A DNA stretch of 57,719 nt from positions 1 to 57,719 of the forward strand of contig CALVAW010000007.1 of NCBI GenBank assembly GCA_944325655.1. The letters run 5' to 3'. Made by a program: the position numbers and the translations under genes. The DNA is from Candidatus Gastranaerophilales bacterium (lineage in GTDB: Bacteria > Cyanobacteriota > Vampirovibrionia > Gastranaerophilales > Gastranaerophilaceae). Of this stretch, positions 8,102 through 15,380 are shown one piece after another; the stretch's first letter is position 1; every line of letters starts with the position of its first letter. Below the pieces are notes generated by a model. The model was not told the DNA's origin. It searched no databases and saw nothing but the letters and a program-made list of their open reading frames with translations.

Positions 8102-9502
8102 TTATTTATAATCTTTTATCCCGACAAATTCATCATTATTTGTTAATTTACGACGAATCATATATTGAATTTTAGGTATCAAAAATCCAAGCGCATAAAT
8201 TGATATTGCAGTAGCTATGGAATAAAAAGCAAAACTTTTTCTAATACTGTTCTTTGCTAGATTTTCAACAAAACTTGAATCAACAGTGCAATTTTTCTTT
8301 TCTGCGCTCTTTTGCAATTGTAATATAAATTCATTAATTGATTGTCTTATTTTTTCAACTTTTTTCGCCGAAATATAACGTTTTTTATCCTTATAAGCTC
8401 CTTTTGTAACTCTATTCATTACATCATGTAAAAATTCGGGATTGCTAACCCAACCACCCTTAACGACGTCTTTCGCTTGAGTTTTATTTAATATCCTCAT
8501 ACCGTTTAATTCAGGCTGTAAACCGGACATCGCTTCAGCTTTTGAAGCAAACTCAAAAAATTCTTTTTTAAATTCATCAAGAGTTATTATTTTTCTTCCT
8601 TTAAACAATTCATCAATTTTTCTTAAATCACCCAAACGCCCGCTTCCTAATGTTTTGCTTAAAAAATTATGACTGTCGGTTAAGTTTGATTTTTTTAACC
8701 TTTCTTTTAACATATCGACGGTAGCTTCAAGCACTTTAGGATCAATATCCGTATTTGAAGTCAACTTGTTCAATAATTTCACAATATGGCTTGTTGAGAA
8801 TAAATAAAAATATATTGATGCTATATCTCTAAATAAGCATTCCTTTTTTTCATATTTATTTCTTGCATTATGATATCTGCCCCCGACAACCCCAATATCC
8901 GTAACTAAAAGACGAAAGGTTGAATTATTTTCGAAAATATTTGCCAATTTATACAAATTTGAAGTAAAAGAAATATCTTTGAAATTTTTTCTAAATTCTT
9001 CAAAACCTATAACTTTTATATGCTCTTTTTGTTTCTTTTTATTTTCTTTTTTCAACATTTTTTTAGTTATAAAATGATTTATTTTAGGAAGACCAAAACC
9101 TATAAAAAGTGTAGCAACAGCAGCACTTGAAAGAAGATTAATTGTTTTGAATTTTATAGCATTTTTATCCAAACTTTCAAGAGGATTTCTTAAATAATCA
9201 AAACCAACATCAAAATTAAAATCATCTCTTTTTAAAATTTTTTTTCCGAGTTTCTCACCCATTTTTTGAAGCAGTTTTACTCCATATATCCAAATTAAAG
9301 CACTTGTCCCTTGTTCAACAAAACGCTCAGATGCTTCAATTTTGCCTCCTTTTTTATTTGCTTCAAATGTTCTGCCTGCCGTCACTCCGCTTTCAATTAT
9401 AAGAGTAGGGATTGTTGCATTAGAATTGCAAAACATGCTCAAAGGAGATGAAAATAAAGACAAATTACCAAAATTTATTCTATTTGAATGATTTATGCGC
9501 AT
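8102..9502 (-). CDS. Membrane protein of unknown function with two similar TM-PKI segments
   Basis: Not recognised. It has two clear membrane helices, about residues 122-142 and 425-446. Each ends in a matching motif, GFGLPKINHFITKK (near 135-148) and GFLIPKIQYMIRRK (near 439-452), so the protein seems to contain a duplicated anchor. Between them lies about 280 residues of charged, mainly helical sequence. The N-terminus (INHSNRINFGN) is polar, with no signal peptide. It lies head-to-head with the four-winged-helix regulator gene across a 117-base gap, so the regulator could control it. No ribosome-binding site is evident. Confidence 0.6.
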   Translation of the reverse strand: MRINHSNRINFGNLSLFSSPLSMFCNSNATIPTLIIESGVTAGRTFEANKKGGKIEASERFVEQGTSALIWIYGVKLLQKMGEKLGKKILKRDDFNFDVGFDYLRNPLESLDKNAIKFKTINLLSSAAVATLFIGFGLPKINHFITKKMLKKENKKKQKEHIKVIGFEEFRKNFKDISFTSNLYKLANIFENNSTFRLLVTDIGVVGGRYHNARNKYEKKECLFRDIASIYFYLFSTSHIVKLLNKLTSNTDIDPKVLEATVDMLKERLKKSNLTDSHNFLSKTLGSGRLGDLRKIDELFKGRKIITLDEFKKEFFEFASKAEAMSGLQPELNGMRILNKTQAKDVVKGGWVSNPEFLHDVMNRVTKGAYKDKKRYISAKKVEKIRQSINEFILQLQKSAEKKNCTVDSSFVENLAKNSIRKSFAFYSIATAISIYALGFLIPKIQYMIRRKLTNNDEFVGIKDYK

Positions 9503-9619
9503 AACTAAATATTCTTAAACCGCTAAATAAATTTTTTTGCTCTTAAAATATTTAAAATTGTAAATAAAAAGGTCAAAATACCCCCTTTAATTTGGTTTTA
9601 TGTTTAAATATTTATTGAT

Positions 9620-10744
9620 ATGAAACACTTAACATTGGATGATATTAGAATAGCCAAACCTGATTTTCATACTTCCAAATTACCAAAAGGACAAACGGTT
9701 ACTTCTTGGCTTATTGATTGGATTAAACATTCTCTGGAATGCGGCATAGCCGATATCGGAGATTTTATCCCGTCAAAAGAAGATTTAGCTTCTTTTTTAA
9801 ATGTTTCAACGGCAACCGTACAAAATTCCATTCGCCAAGTTAAAAATCTGGGCTACTTTTGCTCAAAACAATCAATAGGAACATATATAGCGGATTTTTA
9901 TTCTAAAGATATAAAACAACAAGATGATTTATACCATGGAACACTTACCGAATGTAAAATTAAAAAACTGGTGCTTGATGAAGGCATAAAACTGAATTCC
10001 CCCCTGCCGAGCATAAAAAGAATATCGGAAATAACCGAAATTTCACAAAATACAATAAGGTTTAGTCTCTTAAATTTAGTAAATAAAGGATATATTAAAA
10101 AAGTTTCGCAAAGAGGAAACAAATTCTCTTGGATATATATAAAAGAATTTGAACTTACAAAAGAAGAGATAATGAACGGAATAAACGATGAGGATTTTAC
10201 ACTCACTCACCAACTTGTCGATAAAATTCAAAAATACATAGAAAAAACTTATAAAGCAGGAGAGAAAATTCTTCCGAATATGGCATTTTCAGGAATGTTT
10301 GATGTAAGCATCAAAACGGTAAATGATGCCATGAAAATTTTAAATGCGAAAAAAATAATACTGTCAAGGAGAGGAAGATACGGGACAATATATCTTGGCA
10401 ACAACAGAAATACAAAAACAGACTATATAAGCTCCGAAAGAAAAAAGAACACTATTCCTCAAAATTATATATATTCTTGGCAAAAAGCTCTTGGACATCT
10501 TAAAAAATACATAACGGAAAATTATAAAATCGGAGACAAAATTGCACCAATAAGAGAACTGGCAGCAATTTTAAACGTCAGTCCGAATACCATAAGGCGA
10601 GCACTTGAAGACATGTTCGAAAATAATTATCTGATTTCAAAAAGAGGCAAAACAGGCGGTATTTTTATAACCGAAATGCCTCAAGAAACAGAAGCGTACA
10701 GATGGCTTGCCATTAATCCGGATGTTATAAACTTTAAAAATTAA
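9620..10744 (+). CDS. Regulator with four tandem GntR-like winged-helix domains
   Basis: Four copies of a GntR-type winged helix-turn-helix fill the 374-residue protein. They lie at about 26-92 (PSKEDLASFLNVSTATVQNSI), 108-175 (PSIKRISEITEISQNTIRFSL), 195-260 (LPNMAFSGMFDVSIKTVNDAM) and 284-352 (APIRELAAILNVSPNTIRRAL). Each has the 'x-LAxxLNVSxxTVxxAL' recognition helix and a following G-Y/K-I wing. No FCD, UTRA or aminotransferase effector domain is present, unlike ordinary GntR regulators. It directly precedes the flagellar/type III operon and is separated from it by a palindrome, so it is a good candidate for that operon's regulator (inference). Confidence is high for DNA binding and low for the target. 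Confidence 0.85.
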   Translation: MKHLTLDDIRIAKPDFHTSKLPKGQTVTSWLIDWIKHSLECGIADIGDFIPSKEDLASFLNVSTATVQNSIRQVKNLGYFCSKQSIGTYIADFYSKDIKQQDDLYHGTLTECKIKKLVLDEGIKLNSPLPSIKRISEITEISQNTIRFSLLNLVNKGYIKKVSQRGNKFSWIYIKEFELTKEEIMNGINDEDFTLTHQLVDKIQKYIEKTYKAGEKILPNMAFSGMFDVSIKTVNDAMKILNAKKIILSRRGRYGTIYLGNNRNTKTDYISSERKKNTIPQNYIYSWQKALGHLKKYITENYKIGDKIAPIRELAAILNVSPNTIRRALEDMFENNYLISKRGKTGGIFITEMPQETEAYRWLAINPDVINFKN

Positions 10745-10770
10745 TAGACATTTATTTAAAAATCCTTAAG

Positions 10771-10806
10771 TATAATCCAGATAATTTCATACAAAAGTAT
10801 GAAATT
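10771..10806 (+). promoter_or_regulatory. Candidate promoter -10 box with palindromic operator
   Basis: TATAAT at 10771-10776 is followed by a perfect 10-bp inverted repeat, AATTTCATAC and GTATGAAATT, at 10783-10792 and 10797-10806 with an AAAA centre. It covers the expected transcription start of the downstream secretion operon and lacks the T-run of a terminator, so an operator is the better reading. Confidence 0.5.
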
Positions 10807-10870
10807 TATTAAATTTATTTAATTTCAATTCCTCAAATCCGTAATCATTTACAGGGGAAAGGGTAAATTT

Positions 10871-11527
10871 ATGTTTAGTCCTAAAATTCAAAATTATATA
10901 AATTCATCCGGTCAAATGCAAGCTTTCAATCGTGTAAGCGAATTAAATAATTACATTAATTCAATTTACCCTAAAGAAAACGTTGAGCAAACAAAAAATT
11001 TAAGTGCATTTCAGGAAATTCTTGCAGAATCAAATAATGAAAACAAAACATCCGGTATTTTTGAACTTGATCCGCCCCCAAATGTAAAAAAAATTGCCCC
11101 GCTACCCTTCGGATCACTTTCAAAAACAGACAAAAACAAATCCTCGCAAACCAAAGAAGCAATAATAGGCTATATAAAAGATGCAAGTGAAAAATACGGA
11201 GTAGAAGAAAAATTAATAAAAGCATTAATAAAGCAAGAATCCGGCTTCAATCCTAACGCAGTATCCAAAGCCGGCGCAAAAGGATTAATGCAGCTAATGC
11301 CTGCAACGGCACGCTCACTCGGAGTGAACAATGCATTTGATCCGCAAGAAAACATAGAAGGCGGAGTAAAATATCTAAAACAAATGCTTGATAAATATAA
11401 CGGAAATAAAATATTAGCACTTGCAGCATACAATGCAGGACCCGGAGCAGTTGACAAATATGACGGAATTCCGCCGTACAAAGAAACGCAAAACTATGTA
11501 AAAGCAATATTATCTCAATATTTATAA
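10871..11527 (+). CDS. SLT-type lytic transglycosylase, flagellar/type III associated
   Basis: Cleaves peptidoglycan glycan strands, here probably to let the basal body through the wall. The C-terminal 120 residues are a complete SLT domain: catalytic Glu in [13 protein letters not shown], then [13 protein letters not shown] and [13 protein letters not shown]. The first 100 residues are low-complexity with no obvious signal peptide. It may therefore be exported by the type III system itself, as seen for some flagellar muramidases (inference). AGGGGAAAGGG lies before the ATG. It is the first gene of the operon, 10 bases before fliE. Confidence 0.9.
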   Translation: MFSPKIQNYINSSGQMQAFNRVSELNNYINSIYPKENVEQTKNLSAFQEILAESNNENKTSGIFELDPPPNVKKIAPLPFGSLSKTDKNKSSQTKEAIIGYIKDASEKYGVEEKLIKALIKQESGFNPNAVSKAGAKGLMQLMPATARSLGVNNAFDPQENIEGGVKYLKQMLDKYNGNKILALAAYNAGPGAVDKYDGIPPYKETQNYVKAILSQYL

Positions 11528-11537
11528 AGGAAATGAA

Positions 11538-11852
11538 ATGGATAAATTAAATCAGGTAAATTTTTTTAAAATGAATTCAATTGAACCGATGCAATTAAAC
11601 GGAAATATTTCAATCAACTCCGATGAAACAAATGTTAAAAGTTTTAAAGATATTGTATCCGATATGATTGTTCAGATGAATGAAGTTACAAATAAACCTG
11701 AAAAACTGACAATTGATGCTATGCAAGGAAAAGCGGACATTCATGATGTCATGGCAGCAATTGCTCAATCAGAAATTACAGTTCAAGCAGCCACAACAAT
11801 AACAGGTAAAATCCTACAAACGTATGAGAAAATAATGCAAATTCAGATTTAA
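11538..11852 (+). CDS. fliE: FliE-family basal body/inner rod adaptor, copy 1
   Basis: FliE links the MS ring to the rod and is among the first exported axial subunits. The C-terminal two thirds match FliE: SFKDIVSDMI, then the DIHDVMAAIAQSEI block and a terminal YEKIMQIQI. The 104-residue length is typical. It sits directly upstream of fliF, the canonical fliE-fliF order. A second fliE lies at 48309-48788 beside flgB and flgC, so the gene is duplicated. An SctI-type inner rod is a possible alternative, since SctI and FliE are related. Confidence 0.8.
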   Translation: MDKLNQVNFFKMNSIEPMQLNGNISINSDETNVKSFKDIVSDMIVQMNEVTNKPEKLTIDAMQGKADIHDVMAAIAQSEITVQAATTITGKILQTYEKIMQIQI

Positions 11853-11868
11853 CTTAACTTTCAAAGAT

Positions 11869-11882
11869 TATAATAGTATAAT
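11869..11882 (+). promoter_or_regulatory. Double TATAAT promoter candidate ahead of fliF
   Basis: Two perfect -10 boxes, TATAAT at 11869-11874 and 11877-11882, lie 27-35 bases upstream of the fliF start. An AT-rich segment with possible TTAACT/TTTCAA -35 elements lies before them. An internal promoter of the operon is plausible; the -35 match is weak. Confidence 0.4.
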
Positions 11883-11908
11883 TTAATTAAAGAATATTCT
11901 AAAAATCT

Positions 11909-13612
11909 ATGGAAAAATTTGACCTAAAACAAATAACTGAAAACAAACCTCTTTTTTACACAATCATAACTTGTGCCATTGCTGTTGCAATAATGTTTGT
12001 GATGATGATTGTTGTTTTGACTTATAATTCGGGAAATTCAACCACACAACAAGGAAAAATAAAAGCAGCGGAACAAGTAATAAAAAATGACCCTGTCACA
12101 CTCTTTACAACGGATAATTCAGGCAAAGCCCTCGAAGTACAAGCTCTTTTAGCCAGAGAACAAATAACGGCTACAAAAGTTGAAAACGGGTCTAAAGTAA
12201 GTATTGTATTAAAAGAATACACAAAAGACCAAAGAGACAGAGCTCTTTTAGCTATAGTTAAAAGCGGTTTAATGGACGAACATACAGGACTTGAAATTTT
12301 TGATAAAGGCGATTTTACCTCGACTAAAGATGATAAAAAAATCAGACTTATAAGAGCAATCAATGGTGAACTTGCAAGGCTGATAAGAAAAATTCCTCCG
12401 ATTGAAAATGCTCAAGTATTCATTTCAATTCCTGAACAAACATTTTTCTCGCAAGACCAAAAACCCATTACCGCAACTGTCCAAATCACAATGCCTTCAG
12501 GCGAAAGACTTGACAATATGAAAGTTAAAGCAATATCTAATTTGCTTTTAGGAGCAGTCCACGGGCTTCAATCAGACAATATCTCAATAACGGACACAAA
12601 CGGAACAGTATATAACTCAATAATAGGGGCTTCAGATGATGCCATTGCTAAAATAGAAGAAAACGATAAATACATGCAATCCAAAGTAAATGCACAATTA
12701 GACAGATTATTGGGCAAAGGAAATTATATTGCAACGGTTTCAACATTTCTAAAACAAGCACCTATCGAAAAAACAAGCATATTATATGACCCTGAACAAA
12801 AAACATCGATATCGGAACAACGTTTTAAAGAAAATCTTGGAGATAACCAAAGTGATTTATCGTCATCAGGCATGAACCCTGTCAGTGTTTATGTTCCCGA
12901 CGGAGTCAAAAACGGAATACAAACCGGAGCATCATCTCAAGACAGACAATACTCAAGAACAGCAACCGAAACTCAATATGGGGTATCGAAAACTCAAATA
13001 AACGAATACATGCAAGCAGGAACAATAGAAGAAATAACTGTTGCGGTATCTATAGAAGAAAGTGCAATACCCACTAATATGAGCTTATATGAGCTTAAAA
13101 CATTAATTGCAAACGCCGCAAGTCCGAAAGTTGATCCTGAAAATGTTTCAATAGCTTTCGTTGAATCCAATAATCTTGTGCTTGCACCTGATAAAGAAAA
13201 TGAACTTCCAAAACCTGCAGAATCCGGAAATCCCTGGTGGCTTGTTGGCTCACTTCTTCTTGCAGGACTTTTGGGCGGTTTATTCCACATAGGCAAAAAA
13301 GTCAAAACGGAAGCTAAAAAACAAGAAGAAGAACTTGAATATTTAAGACAAATTGCCGCTTCTCAGGAACAGCAATTAAAAGATGTCACAAATCAAGCTT
13401 CTAATCTTATTGCACAACAGGAACAAATGGCTCAAAGCTTCATAGAACAAAAAAATCAATATGCTCTTGCTTTAGAACAAGCAAAATCTATGGCACAAGC
13501 TGCTCCAAAACACAACTTATCGGATGCCATTAATGAATTAGAATCGGATTTTAACAGTATAGATGAAAATGAAGCTATAGAAAAAATTAAAAACTGGATT
13601 GAAAACGCTTAA
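11909..13612 (+). CDS. fliF: Flagellar MS-ring protein FliF
   Basis: Forms the membrane-supramembrane ring that anchors the rod and houses the export gate. The 567 residues follow the flagellar, not the injectisome, layout. There is an N-terminal membrane helix (about 17-40), YscJ/FliF ring-building domains to about 230, the long FliF-specific periplasmic region (EYMQAGTIEEITVAVSIEE) and a second membrane helix near 445-465 (WWLVGSLLLAGLLGG). A cytoplasmic tail ends EAIEKIKNWIENA, matching the FliG-binding end of FliF. SctJ lipoproteins are half this length with no such tail. The ribosome-binding site is weak. Confidence 0.93.
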   Translation: MEKFDLKQITENKPLFYTIITCAIAVAIMFVMMIVVLTYNSGNSTTQQGKIKAAEQVIKNDPVTLFTTDNSGKALEVQALLAREQITATKVENGSKVSIVLKEYTKDQRDRALLAIVKSGLMDEHTGLEIFDKGDFTSTKDDKKIRLIRAINGELARLIRKIPPIENAQVFISIPEQTFFSQDQKPITATVQITMPSGERLDNMKVKAISNLLLGAVHGLQSDNISITDTNGTVYNSIIGASDDAIAKIEENDKYMQSKVNAQLDRLLGKGNYIATVSTFLKQAPIEKTSILYDPEQKTSISEQRFKENLGDNQSDLSSSGMNPVSVYVPDGVKNGIQTGASSQDRQYSRTATETQYGVSKTQINEYMQAGTIEEITVAVSIEESAIPTNMSLYELKTLIANAASPKVDPENVSIAFVESNNLVLAPDKENELPKPAESGNPWWLVGSLLLAGLLGGLFHIGKKVKTEAKKQEEELEYLRQIAASQEQQLKDVTNQASNLIAQQEQMAQSFIEQKNQYALALEQAKSMAQAAPKHNLSDAINELESDFNSIDENEAIEKIKNWIENA

Positions 13613-13629
13613 ATACGGACAGGGGAGAA

Positions 13630-14583
13630 ATGGCAAAAACCGATATAAAAACTTTTGATTATGATGCGTTTGCAAAAGACCTTTCAAGCCAAGCAAGCCA
13701 AGTCATTCCTGCAGATATTAAGAATAACGACAAAGATTTTGTTGTCGAAATAATATACAGATTCTGTAAAATGGCAGGTGACGCCCTTGTAAAAGAAGAG
13801 AACTCAAAATTAACCGCTCAAGAAGCAAGTCTTGTTACTCAATTTATCGGTGAATGGATTTTTCACAAATCAATAGACATAATCAGAGCAAATATAGAAG
13901 AAAAATATCGCGAAGGAATACTTCAAAAAGTTGCATTTACCGTTTTTGATATTGCAAAAAAAGCGGTAGAAAGTAAAATTCCTCAAGAACAACTAATATC
14001 GCTTGTGGAAGCACATGTTAAAAAATGTTTTACAAAAGCTATAGAAGATTTAAAAGAAAAAGGCATTTTAAATGAGCAAACAAGCTCTAATGCACTCTCC
14101 CAATCAAATATCGATGCTATGGCAAAAGAACAGGTAGAAGAAGAAACAACAACGGAAATTGCCTGTATGAGCGATGCTAAGATTATTAAACTGGCATCTC
14201 TGGCAATTTTAATGAAAAATTTCTCCGGTGAAAAAATAAAAAATATTCTTATGAAATTTAACAAACCGGAAAGAGACGTTCTGATTAAATATCTCAAAAT
14301 GCCTGATTTAGAAGAAAAATTGGATATGAGAGCAACTATGCGATGTTTTGATGAAATAAAAAATACACTTCCGGAGGCTGTGGTTGTGAGTTATGATAAA
14401 GCTTTTAAAAAATTGTATAAAATTGTTAAAAATTCGGACAAAAATGAAATTTTAAGTATTATAGGAAGCGAAAGACCTGCAGTGGTAGATTTTGTTTTAT
14501 CCTGTTATGATCAAAAAAGACGCAAGATGCCTGCATATATCGCAGATGTTATATCTAAATATTTAGAAGAAAACGTTTCATGA
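13630..14583 (+). CDS. Divergent FliG-like rotor/C-ring protein
   Basis: Assigned mainly by position between fliF and fliH and by weak local similarity. Residues about 185-235 (KLASLAILMKNFSGEKIKNIL) resemble the first FliG armadillo helix set. The C-terminal EILSIIGSERPAVVDFVLSC resembles the FliG ALKGA...FLSNM region. The classic EHPQT motif and the charged torque helix of FliG are not recognisable, and the protein ends where FliG would continue with its last helices. The first 175 residues match nothing I know. AGGGGAG precedes the start; the stop overlaps fliH by 4 bases (ATGA). It may be a rotor protein of an unusual motor or a non-torque C-ring adaptor. Confidence 0.5.
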   Translation: MAKTDIKTFDYDAFAKDLSSQASQVIPADIKNNDKDFVVEIIYRFCKMAGDALVKEENSKLTAQEASLVTQFIGEWIFHKSIDIIRANIEEKYREGILQKVAFTVFDIAKKAVESKIPQEQLISLVEAHVKKCFTKAIEDLKEKGILNEQTSSNALSQSNIDAMAKEQVEEETTTEIACMSDAKIIKLASLAILMKNFSGEKIKNILMKFNKPERDVLIKYLKMPDLEEKLDMRATMRCFDEIKNTLPEAVVVSYDKAFKKLYKIVKNSDKNEILSIIGSERPAVVDFVLSCYDQKRRKMPAYIADVISKYLEENVS

Positions 14584-15377
14584 TTATCAGAAAAAAAATA
14601 TCTCAACAAAAAGAAAAAACATCTTCAAAACAAACCTCCTCAACTAAAGGAAGCGTAATAAAAAAAGAAGATTTAATTTTGAGTACCAAAAAAAATAAAG
14701 ATATTGAACAAGAAAATTCTCAATCAAAGAAAAATAATTCTCCTAAAAAAGAAGAAGAAAGTTTTGAAAAAATTGATATATCAAGCATTGAATTTAAAGA
14801 AAGAGCAGAAAGAAGACGTGGCGACAGACGCAGAGGCTACAGAAGGATAGATGAGCGTTCGCTTGTAACAAGAGCGCAAGCTGAAGCACACACAATAAAA
14901 GAACTTGCGGCACGTGAGGGATATCAAAACGGCTTAAAAAAAGCACAAAATGAAATTGAAGAAATTAAATCATCAATAATTGAATTTTTATCCTTAAAAG
15001 ATGAAATGTATAAAGAATTTTACCCTCATATTATGGAGATTTCTCTGGAAGTTGCAAAAAAAATCATTAAAAAAGAAGTAGAAGCGAATGAAAATATTTT
15101 AAAAAGTACTATTATGTCAACTCTGGATGAAATTAACCCTGAAACTGAAAAAATAACCATAAAAGTGAACTCTGAAGATTTAGAATTTGCTACGGTATCC
15201 TTGCCTGAAATAATTCAAACTAAAGGATTAACAACAAAAATTAATATTGTCCCCGATGATACAATTGAAAAAGGAAGTTGTATAGTAATAGCTAATAACG
15301 GCGTAATTGATGCAAATTTCAAAACGCAACTTGCAGTTTTACAAAATGCATTTGGAATATACAAAGGGGGGCTGTAA
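14580..15377 (+). CDS. fliH: FliH/SctL-family ATPase regulator
   Basis: Stator-like protein that holds the type III ATPase at the export gate. A basic, disordered N-terminus (about 1-95, including RRRGDRRRGYRR) leads into AREGYQNGLKKAQNEIEEIK, the coiled coil typical of FliH. A C-terminal domain (about 150-265) follows with EVAKKIIKKEVEAN and an NGVIDANFKTQL ending, as in FliH/SctL/V-ATPase E relatives. The partner ATPase gene fliI, which usually follows fliH, is absent; flhA comes next after 3 bases. Confidence 0.85.
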   Translation: MIIRKKISQQKEKTSSKQTSSTKGSVIKKEDLILSTKKNKDIEQENSQSKKNNSPKKEEESFEKIDISSIEFKERAERRRGDRRRGYRRIDERSLVTRAQAEAHTIKELAAREGYQNGLKKAQNEIEEIKSSIIEFLSLKDEMYKEFYPHIMEISLEVAKKIIKKEVEANENILKSTIMSTLDEINPETEKITIKVNSEDLEFATVSLPEIIQTKGLTTKINIVPDDTIEKGSCIVIANNGVIDANFKTQLAVLQNAFGIYKGGL

Positions 15378-15380
15378 AAT

